A DNA stretch of 64,000 nucleotides, from the NCBI GenBank assembly GCA_946965045.2, contig OX337228.1:2356001-2420000 (forward strand), read 5' to 3'. The notes beneath the pieces were generated by a model. That model ran no database searches. It saw only the letters and a list, made by a program, of their open reading frames with translations, and was not told the DNA's origin. Each line of letters opens with the position of its first letter. The first letter of the stretch is position 1. The translations under genes were made by a program, and so were the position numbers. This DNA comes from Epithemia pelagica. Its lineage: Eukaryota > Bacillariophyta > Bacillariophyceae > Surirellales > Surirellaceae. Positions 56,316-64,000 of the stretch are shown in pieces.

Positions 56316-57686
56316 TCACTGCAACCCATCGCTCTTCTGAACAACGAAAGAAGGAGGTTTCAGAGAAGCGATTTCCTGTTCCGATATGATACCTACATCC
56401 GTTGGCTTCGAAGTCCAGTTTTTGGATCGTTGTGCCAGGTGTTGCGTTTCGGGTTCCTCAAATCTATCGTACTGGTCGAACGTGACTTTTCCTCGACGTG
56501 CGATCCTTCCCTTTCTCTTGATCGTCACTAATCGCTCCGTCCATTTCTGTCCATGTCGATGTTTGATCCATCTCTCGTATTCATCATTTAATGATGTAGT
56601 ACTTTCTGGAGGTATCCTCTGTAATGAAGTATACATCAGAAAGTTTGTGGTTGGTAAGATCTCATGCACGCCACGGGTGTACCTTGCGTTGTCGGCATGA
56701 CATCCCGACTTTTCTTGAGTGACCATCCCCCATCCATCGCGCCGTAGGCAATTGATGGCCTTTGCGGCCATGATTACATCGTTTTCCGTGGCCAATCCCA
56801 ATGATTTTTGAAAGTGCAGTTCGAGTAGTATCTGGTCCACCAATCGACTGCTCCGATCTTCATTGCAAGCCAGCTGATGTAGGACTCCCCACTCACAACC
56901 CTCACAATCAAGCATTAAGACGTCAATTGTTCGTTCCCCGTGCCCCAAGCGTTTCATAATATTGGTGAGTGTGAGAAGACGGGATGGATCAATAGCCTTG
57001 TACTCTGCTGCGTTGGTAGTCTTGTTGGTTCCCTCTCCTTGTAGTCCCAACTGGTGGAACGTTAGCTGAGATGTATTTTTATGGAATGTAGTAGGATCGA
57101 AGGCATGTACTTCACAATCGAAATAGCGAGCGATTTTGCGCTCCCATTCGATGCTACGTTCAATACCAAACGAATATACCAGACATTTTGTCGGTTGCTC
57201 ATCAGAGTCGGGTTGGGAAGAGGATTTGAGTTCTTCACTACGAGCTTGCAGATCTCCCGTACAAAACGACATTTCCTCCCATACTTTTCTTCTCTGAATT
57301 TTCTTGGGAACCCCGTGTCTACATCTCCACCGAGGAAAACATTTTGACGTAATAAAGCAGCTCAATGTATTCAATGCGGATTGGAAAAGTAGTTCCTTGT
57401 CATACCCTCGGGGCAATGTATGATTGTCATCACGTGGACTTGATCGGAGTTCCTTCCATTGTGTGATATCCAGGGAAGGAGGGATGCCATAAGCTTGCTC
57501 CGTTCTTCTTCGAAAGGAGTCCAACTGAAGCATGACGTAGCATCCAAACCCAGCGAAAGCGAAGAGGATAAGTGAGGGAAAAGAATGCAAGGCCGAACCT
57601 CTTTTCCTCCTTGCTTGACTTCCGTTGTGCCTATGAGTGGGGCTTCCAACTGTGGAGGAACCATGCGATGCGATGGATCGTTTCAT
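56316..57686 (-). CDS. Type II membrane methyltransferase-like protein (METTL24-like)
   Basis: A single exon of 456 residues from ATG 57686; the longer frame begins at a GTG. A basic N-terminus is followed by one membrane segment (FPSLILFAFAGFGCYVMLQL, near residues 35-55), which suggests a Golgi type II protein. Residues about 165-320 look like the Methyltransf_22/METTL24 domain: CLVYSFGIERSIEWERKIAR, YFDCEVHAFDPTTFHKN, FHQLGLQG, IDVLMLDCEGCEWGVLHQL and VDQILLELHFQKS. The DCEG motif is typical. METTL24 relatives are poorly characterised; the substrate could be a glycan or peptide, but this is inference. The Arg/Lys-rich tail is unusual. It is divergent to the small acidic protein gene. Confidence 0.78.
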   Translation of the reverse strand: MKRSIASHGSSTVGSPTHRHNGSQARRKRGSALHSFPSLILFAFAGFGCYVMLQLDSFRRRTEQAYGIPPSLDITQWKELRSSPRDDNHTLPRGYDKELLFQSALNTLSCFITSKCFPRWRCRHGVPKKIQRRKVWEEMSFCTGDLQARSEELKSSSQPDSDEQPTKCLVYSFGIERSIEWERKIARYFDCEVHAFDPTTFHKNTSQLTFHQLGLQGEGTNKTTNAAEYKAIDPSRLLTLTNIMKRLGHGERTIDVLMLDCEGCEWGVLHQLACNEDRSSRLVDQILLELHFQKSLGLATENDVIMAAKAINCLRRDGWGMVTQEKSGCHADNARYTRGVHEILPTTNFLMYTSLQRIPPESTTSLNDEYERWIKHRHGQKWTERLVTIKRKGRIARRGKVTFDQYDRFEEPETQHLAQRSKNWTSKPTDVGIISEQEIASLKPPSFVVQKSDGLQ

Positions 57687-57811
57687 TGCGTAGAGTCTCA
57701 CCTTGTCGAAAAGTGTGCCGTCGTGTTTAGAACTTCTGACTTCTTCTGAGGCCGCAAAGAAGCAAAAATGATTTTGTGAGAGCGTTGTGTGCGCAAATTT
57801 GCCGGAGTGGC

Positions 57812-58393
57812 ATGCTCTCTCTTTTATTATGCCCTTTGCACGCCGCACAAGCAAGCAGAGACTCTCCACATGTTTTCCGCTTCCCACTTTTTGAAGTTAC
57901 CCCAGACTTGAGACATAAACCTGCACCGTACTCGCAGTCGGGAAGAACGGTATACACCAACCCGAGGGAAGCAAAGATGAGCAACGTTCAACAGCTTAGA
58001 TCATCGAGATTGAGAGAGGATTATCGCGATTGCGAGCGGTACGGCCATTCCGAAACCAGCGGCTTTGGTCTTGTCGATACCCATGGTGAAGCAAAACTGA
58101 CAGGGAAGGAGGGGAAGACAAGAGATTACAAAGGAAAGTACGCTGATTTGATGAAATCAGTTTCTAAATCGATGCTCCTGATGAATCGTCATCGCGACTG
58201 CTTATTTACTCTTCGTATGAAGAATGCGATCCTGTTGGATCGACTGACCATGATTTTGGACTACGACGACGACGATGATGATGATGTGGTTGTGGTGGAT
58301 GAGGAGGAAGAGGAAGATGGGCAAGAAGGACAAGAAGAAGGAAAGGAGAACAGAGGCGAGCCGGATTTATCGACTTCACGTGTGACCCCGTAA
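57812..58393 (+). CDS. Small acidic protein of unknown function
   Basis: From ATG 57812 the frame gives 193 residues and starts MLSLLLCPLHAAQASRD, which could be a signal peptide. The next in-frame ATG at 57977 gives 138 residues (MSNVQQLRSSRLREDYRDCE) and has a strong A at -3, so it may be the real start. The centre is helical (LMKSVSKSMLLMNRHRDCLF, TLRMKNAILLDRLTMIL). The end is very acidic (a run of seven Asp, then Glu-rich) and low complexity. I do not recognise a family. It shares a divergent promoter with the METTL24-like gene. The acidic C-terminus is like those of small chromatin or chaperone proteins, but this proves nothing. Confidence 0.55.
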   Translation: MLSLLLCPLHAAQASRDSPHVFRFPLFEVTPDLRHKPAPYSQSGRTVYTNPREAKMSNVQQLRSSRLREDYRDCERYGHSETSGFGLVDTHGEAKLTGKEGKTRDYKGKYADLMKSVSKSMLLMNRHRDCLFTLRMKNAILLDRLTMILDYDDDDDDDVVVVDEEEEEDGQEGQEEGKENRGEPDLSTSRVTP

Positions 58394-58802
58394 ATGTTTA
58401 TTTCTTCGGAAGCATCTGTCTCTCAGTCTTTGTGCCCAAGCGGACGCAAGATGACTTTTGGTCTGGTCGGCGATGAGGAGTCGGTGAGTGGCTTACCATG
58501 CACATGTGGGGAGTGGGGAACGAAATATATAGGGGAAAATAAGATGGCAAGAACATGGCCACCAATTTCATCACCAACTAGATATCTGTAAGCACAAATA
58601 AAGACCAAATTGATGCCATAACATGATGCATTATTGATAGCCTCTGAATCCAACAATAAATGGATTCATCGTTTGTCGCGCCAGAATCATCATATGAATA
58701 TAAGCATAGCAAAAGGCCAAGCGTCCTTAAACGAACAGAGCCATTTCGTTGAGCGAATACCAAAAGTTTAGCGAATCGAAGTTCGACTTCCGTCAAAACA
58801 TT
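58394..58802. other. convergent intergenic region
   Basis: 409 bp between the small acidic gene (+) and the TraB-like gene (-). It holds two 3' UTRs and short spurious ORFs. Confidence 0.4.
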
Positions 58803-60269
58803 TCAGTCCAGATCTCCGTCGGGATCATCATCTTGTACAGAGTGTCTCGGACGCTCTAGTAGGCGTTGGGCAATGCCATTCACATGCAACAGGCCCAATA
58901 CGGCCACCACTCGCCCTCCTCCATTTTCTTTGAGACTATTACTTTGTGACCCGTTGTTTGATCCTCGCGTTGCAAGTCGACATGCCGATTGAATGCCCCG
59001 AGCCATTACATCGTCGCGCTCTCGCAGGACAACACGGACCGCTGGGAGGACAAGGGACATGTACGTCATCGTCAAAAGCAGAAGTGACGAGAAATGAACC
59101 ATGATTGATTGTATAGAAAACTGTGAAATCATTGGTTCCTGATCCACTGGAGATGTACCATAAGAGTTCGTCCAGTCCAACAGAAATTGATGAGGATGTT
59201 GTAAAAAATTAAGCCCCAAGTTTGTGACCAAAACAAGAGCCTGAAGGCCTAACAAGCCTAACGTGGGCGGAACCAAAAGCCGCAACATATCACGGATCGC
59301 TTCGTCGCTTCGAGAAACAAATCCCAAAAGCGACACAAGTTCTCGATCCGTGTCGTCAATTCTTAATCCGACAGCTTGGCCCAATGCTGATGCTTCCACA
59401 CCAAACGTCTCCTCCCATGAACGACCGCGGAATAAAACATCTCCCCACATCTCCATAGCCACTCTCGGTAATTTCCCAATCTCTTCCAAGGTTTCGTCAA
59501 CGTTTTGATCTACCAAGACGATATCAAATATTTTCTCGTCGCCTCTCCCACTAGATGGATAATCGGTGGGCGCAGCATCCATTGTGTACGTTAAGGCAGT
59601 TCGAAATTCCAAGCCGGGTTGAAGACCTGACAATCCGGTTTGTATGCCAGAGATGCCGCCCAACAATCCAGCCACCAAGCCAGTTGACCATCCTCTCTGT
59701 GCGGCAGTGTCTCGGACCATCTTTAAAAATCGAACAGCCCATGGCTTGGACGCTGACGGCAGAGTCGATGGACTCTTTTCTTTCGCACGTTCCCTGAGTA
59801 TATCCCGTCGCAAATCGGCAAACCGTGTGGCACATAACTCCAGAGCAACCACAGTATTGCTAGGCCCAGACGAATCTCCATGCTGATCAGGTTGTGAGAG
59901 ACACTTAATGACATCAGTGGCAGAAGATTGAGATCCATGGAAACATCCCAGAAGTATTACTTCACAGTTGGTTTCTGGGTCGACAAATTCGACAGTGCAG
60001 CCAGACGGATACGAAGACACAGATGAAACTGGCTCCTTCAGTGGTTCGTCTTGATATGACACACTGGCTTTCAGTTTAGTTGAGGTCGGGATCCATCTAT
60101 TGATCCAATCGATACCTCTTGAGAGATGTAGAGACGTCGAATGAGGACCAGTAGCTCGGCAATGATTGAAAGGGCCAAGGCCAATCTTGATGAAGTGAGT
60201 TCCCAAACCAAAACCAACAGGTAGCAACACCATCAACAAGGCAATCAAGAGCCCTATTCTGCATCCCAT
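58803..60269 (-). CDS. TraB/PrgY-family membrane protein
   Basis: A single exon of 488 residues. The N-terminus (MGCRIGLLIALLMVLLPVGFGLG) is a signal peptide or anchor, possibly part of a plastid- or ER-directed leader. The TraB signature appears at both ends: a first block EVILLGCFHGSQSSATDV followed by VVALELCATRF, and a last block VVAVLGLLHVNGIAQRLLE. In TraB proteins the GxxH and GxxHxxG motifs are thought to form a metal site like that of Tiki-type proteases. Hydrophobic stretches near residues 330-350 and 395-420 (SSLLLLTMTYMSLVLPAVRV) suggest two membrane passes between the blocks. TraB proteins in plants act at organelle membranes. Compartment and substrate are not shown by the sequence. 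Confidence 0.8.
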   Translation of the reverse strand: MGCRIGLLIALLMVLLPVGFGLGTHFIKIGLGPFNHCRATGPHSTSLHLSRGIDWINRWIPTSTKLKASVSYQDEPLKEPVSSVSSYPSGCTVEFVDPETNCEVILLGCFHGSQSSATDVIKCLSQPDQHGDSSGPSNTVVALELCATRFADLRRDILRERAKEKSPSTLPSASKPWAVRFLKMVRDTAAQRGWSTGLVAGLLGGISGIQTGLSGLQPGLEFRTALTYTMDAAPTDYPSSGRGDEKIFDIVLVDQNVDETLEEIGKLPRVAMEMWGDVLFRGRSWEETFGVEASALGQAVGLRIDDTDRELVSLLGFVSRSDEAIRDMLRLLVPPTLGLLGLQALVLVTNLGLNFLQHPHQFLLDWTNSYGTSPVDQEPMISQFSIQSIMVHFSSLLLLTMTYMSLVLPAVRVVLRERDDVMARGIQSACRLATRGSNNGSQSNSLKENGGGRVVAVLGLLHVNGIAQRLLERPRHSVQDDDPDGDLD

Positions 60270-60646
60270 GGCCCTTTTTTCAGTATATGTACTCAGCTCA
60301 GGTGGGAAATGTCTTGTAACTTACAATAGCTCCTCTCTTGGTTGGCGAAAGGTCTCTCCCAAGGAATTTCTGAGACTTCAAGTATCGGCACCATTCCCGG
60401 CGTTCGGCGTTCGCGCGGTGCGAAAGGGTGTTCGGCGGTGCTGAGCGAACAGCGAGAACAGCGAACAAAGCTATGCATACTACCACTCTAGTAGGACGAC
60501 GCGCCCTAGCCCTAACCCCCCACCGAAAAGTGTTCGAATTCGATAACAGAAAGACGACTACCGTTGTCTCAGATTTCAACTATTGACAGGTAGGTTTACA
60601 GTCTGGCTATGATTATTGGGGAGAAGCAGCACGAAAGGGTGTAGAC
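60270..60646. other. intergenic region between TraB-like gene and DCP2
   Basis: 377 bp holding the TraB-like 5' region and the DCP2 3' flank. Two overlapping minus-strand ORFs (60293-60579) show no motif. Confidence 0.4.
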
Positions 60647-62596
60647 TCACTGGTTCCATCTTCCTTGGTTTAAGTCCACACCTGTTTCTTCCCCCGCCTT
60701 GTTCAAAATCGCATCGGCATCCAAACGGAATTCCCCAAAATGGAGAGTGGGACGGGCTTTCGGCAATTTCGAAACCCAATCCCGAATTATTTCCATATCT
60801 GCTTCATACTGCCTCTGTTGCGAGGCACGTAATCGCTCCAACTTGGTCACCGGCTCTGACGTGGACAGAAGACTCGTTCCTTTTAGCCTATCGCGCGAAG
60901 CCGCAGCCAATTTCTGCGATTTGGACGCTTGACTTCGTTTTGTAATTTCGGCATCTGTAAAGAAGACTTCCTGTTCATCGTTGCTGCTACCAGCTTGATC
61001 ATTAGTTGGGTTTTGCACATGCTTCGATTTCTTTTTGGAATTCGAGCCACCAGACGTCTCAGTAGCAGACGGAATTGTCCGGGCAGGAGGTGCAGTGGCC
61101 GCAGTCAAAACCACATCACCCCAGGGAGTCGTGCCATCATCTGCGAAGAAGGGCCGCAGTTCGTCATCTTCAGCCCCTTCCCGTCGAAACAGAGGCTGAA
61201 GTTTACTAGTCGATGGTGCCGGTGGAAGGGTATTGCCACTGTTCAAGAAAGAACCTCCCACCACGTGAAAGGCATGAGGATCTTGTCCACCAAAAAAGCC
61301 TTGTTCGGCAAATTGGTGCGGGTTACCATCATAGTCGATCTTACGTCCTAATAGCTTTTCATTGGCATAAAACATATCTTCTTCGGACCAGCCGGCTGCC
61401 GTACTGGACGCGCCTTGGTCCAAGAGTCCACTCTCGACCAAAGCATCTCGTTCGGCCTTCGACCGTGGACGTGAGCCATGGCGAGAACTTGGACGTGATC
61501 CTGGACGAGACCCAGGACGTGATCCTGGGCGCGACGATCCCGGGGTACTCTGGCCTCCACCACGACGAGGCGTCTCATATGGAGAGTTCTTATGGCTGCT
61601 ACTGTCTCGTTCCTTGTTGTTCCGTGGTTTGCTGTTTGGACGGTGTTGCTCTTTCTTGGCGGACGATTTATTTTTCTTCTTCTTTCCCGACCCACCCGTA
61701 GAAGTACGCTTCTTGTACTTTTTGATCCAACGCTTCAGTTGACTCATAAATGGACCCACAGCATAGTGTGGTTTGGGTAGATTGTCCAAGGGATACCAGT
61801 CAATTTTTGAGACTTCCTTACGACACACTGGCTCGAATGGGAAGTCTTCCGGCACTCCACAACAAACATAGCATGTACGGCGTTTTCCTCCATCAGCTTC
61901 TTGGTAGGATAGTGCATCTTGTTCTTGCAACGGAAAATTCCAAGGTACCTTGTCCCCTGAAGTGGTGGCCAACATGAGCATTTCTCGTGTTTTTCCAAGC
62001 TTACAGTGAGGATCGAATCCAGTTTCTTCGTACGTTTCTCGAGTGGCGGCATCGACTCCAGACTCGCCTTGATTGATTTTTCCGGAGGGAAAAGTGTGGG
62101 ATTTGCCATTCCACACTTGACAGAGCACGAGTTTGGTACAGTCTCGGTTCAGCAAGATGCATCCGAAATTGGAGATCTTTCGCTTGTATTGAACAAATTC
62201 ATTCCATAAGCTGGAAAACTCTTTGATATCGGGAAGCAACGGAGAATACTCAAACATTTTCATGGCAAAGGGCTTCAAATGATTGAATCGAGGCAAGTTC
62301 AAAATTGCATCCTCGGCAGCCGCAGCGGCAGGATCACATATCCAATCTTCATAAAACCACCAAGCCTGTTCTAGTTGGAAAAATATCTTTTCGGGTGTCT
62401 CCAGTTCCGTCGCGGGGTTTAGATTTAAAAGAAATCGAGTATGGACATCTTCTAACGCATCCAGGAATTCTTGGTTGGCATTGTTGTCCGTGTCGCTCAT
62501 GTCTCCGCCATGGTCTGTACCCGAGTTCTCCGTTCCAAGGCTAACATCGCTTTTGTGGTCCTGGATTTGCTTATCCAACAATGCCATGGCAGACAT
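60647..62596 (-). CDS. DCP2: mRNA-decapping enzyme DCP2
   Basis: A single exon of 649 residues. DCP2 removes the m7G cap of mRNA in P bodies with DCP1. The N-terminal helical domain spans about residues 28-130 (QEFLDALEDVHTRFLLNL, FFQLEQAWWFYEDWICD). The Nudix fold follows (about 140-275) with the Nudix box GKINQGESGVDAATRETYEE followed by TGFD, whose glutamates bind the metal. Box B follows with EVSKIDWYPLDNLP, and the domain ends YAVGPFMSQLKRWIKKYKK. The C-terminal 370 residues are disordered, with a Lys/Ser-rich part and a GSRP four-residue repeat near residue 350. The length matches DCP2 with a long tail, as in fungi. The ATG at 62596 is supported because the N-terminal domain begins soon after it. 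Confidence 0.95.
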   Translation of the reverse strand: MSAMALLDKQIQDHKSDVSLGTENSGTDHGGDMSDTDNNANQEFLDALEDVHTRFLLNLNPATELETPEKIFFQLEQAWWFYEDWICDPAAAAAEDAILNLPRFNHLKPFAMKMFEYSPLLPDIKEFSSLWNEFVQYKRKISNFGCILLNRDCTKLVLCQVWNGKSHTFPSGKINQGESGVDAATRETYEETGFDPHCKLGKTREMLMLATTSGDKVPWNFPLQEQDALSYQEADGGKRRTCYVCCGVPEDFPFEPVCRKEVSKIDWYPLDNLPKPHYAVGPFMSQLKRWIKKYKKRTSTGGSGKKKKNKSSAKKEQHRPNSKPRNNKERDSSSHKNSPYETPRRGGGQSTPGSSRPGSRPGSRPGSRPSSRHGSRPRSKAERDALVESGLLDQGASSTAAGWSEEDMFYANEKLLGRKIDYDGNPHQFAEQGFFGGQDPHAFHVVGGSFLNSGNTLPPAPSTSKLQPLFRREGAEDDELRPFFADDGTTPWGDVVLTAATAPPARTIPSATETSGGSNSKKKSKHVQNPTNDQAGSSNDEQEVFFTDAEITKRSQASKSQKLAAASRDRLKGTSLLSTSEPVTKLERLRASQQRQYEADMEIIRDWVSKLPKARPTLHFGEFRLDADAILNKAGEETGVDLNQGRWNQ

Positions 62597-63382
62597 GGTT
62601 ACTCAGGGTCTTAATCTTCCCACCTTTATCCTTTCGTCGAGGTATTCGACGTCTCTCTTGATTCTTGATCCATGCAAAAATAGGGATAGAATAGTCTATT
62701 GTAGTAGCAGTAGGTATATCTCTATGCTATGGGCATTGGGCGCCATAGACGAAAATCCTGGAGTAGTACACTTTCCGCTAGTGTCCGATTTTTATTCATC
62801 CGTTGGAAATACTCCTCACTTTTATATAAGACTGATAGTACACCTTATCCAATAGTAGTGTACGATTGCTTGTCAGACAGCTCGAAATCGTCCGTCGGTT
62901 CAACCAGATACTCTGCCATGAACTGTACGATTTTTCAGAGTCGCGCACTTTTTTGGGTAGCCGTTGAACATCATTTGGACCTGTCGCGCGGACTTCGATT
63001 GCCTATGTAGCTATAACGTAGGACTGTCACAGGACACCCTAAGTATTGTTCGTCGTGCTCTGGGAGCGCGCCCCACTTCTCCACCTCGCGCATGCAGACG
63101 CAGACATCTCTCAGAAAATGATCGACTTTTCCAAATATGTCACAAACAATGAGCCGAAGTGTGTGCAAGGATGCGTCCAAGAGAGGTGGACGCTTCGTAT
63201 GAACCTATATGAAGCACATCGACCATTCTTTTGTCTTGAGACGACGACTTCTCCCAGATCTTCTTCACTCCGCGTATTCCTGAGTGGCCCATCAGAGTGC
63301 ATTTCTCCTTGATAATCGATGAGACGCGGTTCACGTCCGCATTGAATGAGTTTACAATCGAATAGAGAGAACACTGATAATC
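62597..63382. promoter_or_regulatory. divergent promoter region
   Basis: 786 bp between DCP2 (-) and the DENN-like gene (+). It must contain both promoters. Small ORFs at 62729-63312 have no recognisable product. Confidence 0.4.
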
Positions 63383-64000
63383 ATGAGTAGCCGGAACCAA
63401 CATCCGCATTATCTTCCTCCATTGTCACCGAGACAAACTCAACCCAAAAAGCCACGAACAGGAGTTGCAGACTACTTTGCCATATTGGGAGTAGGAGACA
63501 AACTGATCTGGAAGCATACACAAAAACAAAATATCAATGGCGTCAATGTGGGTGAGGAACACGACAAGGACAACGCTGGAAATGAGGGAGGTGACGAAGA
63601 AGATTCTGTCGAATGCGGAGCAAGTCAGGATGAAGCACAGGAACGATTCTTGAGAGAAATTGTGGATGTCGCCATCCTCGCCTTGGATAATTATCCATCT
63701 TCGAGTAACGAAGATTCGCTCCTTCTAGGTACCTCGATGTCAGCTGCATCCGAAATGAGCGGCGGTGGCCTTCACAATCCATCCTTGATTTCCCAAGTCA
63801 CCTCCGCCGACCTATCCGATCAAAACCAATCGCATTTGTCTGCCGTCGTCACGAACAATCAACACTCTGCTATCCCTCATCCTCCACAACAGATTCCTCA
63901 ATCGCCTGTTTGCTCGGATGCCACAGGCACAACAATCACTCGCAATTCTCTACCTCCACCAAGAATTGATAGCACGAAAAGCGCACTTGGTACCGAACAA
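63383..64000 (+). CDS. Possible DENN-domain protein, 3' end outside window
   Basis: The frame opens at ATG 63383 and runs without a stop to base 64000, giving 206 residues. It begins MSSRNQHPHYLPPLSPRQTQ and contains GVADYFAILGVGDKLIWKH, which resembles the start of a uDENN module (DYF followed by a hydrophobic strand). The rest so far is acidic, then Ser/Gln/Pro-rich and disordered, like an insert within uDENN. If correct the protein would be a guanine nucleotide exchange factor for Rab GTPases. The DENN call rests on one motif only; the rest of the gene lies beyond the window. Confidence 0.6.
   Translation, partial: MSSRNQHPHYLPPLSPRQTQPKKPRTGVADYFAILGVGDKLIWKHTQKQNINGVNVGEEHDKDNAGNEGGDEEDSVECGASQDEAQERFLREIVDVAILALDNYPSSSNEDSLLLGTSMSAASEMSGGGLHNPSLISQVTSADLSDQNQSHLSAVVTNNQHSAIPHPPQQIPQSPVCSDATGTTITRNSLPPPRIDSTKSALGTEQ

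Noticed and set aside
63046-63409. Small ORFs on both strands before the DENN-like gene
   Set aside because: They overlap each other and the DENN-like start, with no motif.
1-64000. CRISPR arrays, bacterial operons, rRNA genes
   Set aside because: There are no regularly spaced repeats, no Shine-Dalgarno-driven gene runs and no rRNA-like sequence. Introns show nuclear eukaryotic DNA.

Overview
This window is nuclear DNA of a eukaryote, most likely a diatom (stramenopile alga). Genes are compact. Introns are short (61-119 bp) and GT-AG. The gene set mixes core eukaryotic proteins (exosome, proteasome lid, retromer, dynein, decapping enzyme, mitochondrial beta-oxidation) with types common in diatoms: helicase-associated repeat proteins, an ACL5-type aminopropyltransferase and AP2-domain fusions. 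I cannot name the species from the sequence alone.

Layout. 1-9.3 kb: the 3' part of a C2-domain protein gene, a METTL25-like methyltransferase, exosome subunit RRP41, proteasome lid subunit RPN6 and an ENTH-type clathrin adaptor. 9.9-17.2 kb: a large chimeric nuclear protein (degenerate SNF2-like lobe, zinc-finger-like segment, two AP2-like domains, FHA domain) facing a fidgetin-like AAA ATPase. 17.4-25.7 kb: a complete non-LTR retrotransposon with two overlapping ORFs, a perfect 20-bp target-site duplication and a sense-strand poly(T) tail. It sits in the short divergent promoter between the fidgetin-like gene and BUD23. 25.8-27.1 kb: BUD23 and tRNA-Ala(AGC). 27.1-33.6 kb: a mobile-element cluster. 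It holds an 0.8-kb TTAA-flanked terminal-inverted-repeat element, then a 5.4-kb terminal-inverted-repeat transposon carrying a PIF/Harbinger-like DDE transposase and two accessory genes that look related to each other, with long DNA hairpins between the divergent genes.

34.6-46.8 kb: an ACL5-like aminopropyltransferase with a duplicated 3' end, a PH-like protein, a QCR9-like bc1 subunit, the mitochondrial trifunctional enzyme alpha subunit, a six-exon helicase-associated-repeat protein with two microexons, a methyltransferase-like protein and VPS26. 47.2-64 kb: a type II membrane protein with an SGNH-like segment, an unknown protein, a possible Mediator MED8, a dynein intermediate chain, a U-box protein, a METTL24-like membrane methyltransferase, a small acidic protein, a TraB-family membrane protein, decapping enzyme DCP2 and the 5' end of a DENN-like gene.

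The genes are mostly unrelated housekeeping functions and do not form one pathway. RNA metabolism recurs (RRP41, BUD23, DCP2). The best candidates for something undescribed are the three-gene transposon with paralogous accessory proteins, the poly(T)-tailed retrotransposon, and the SNF2-like/AP2/FHA fusion. All functions are inferred by reading the translated sequence; no database search was run.
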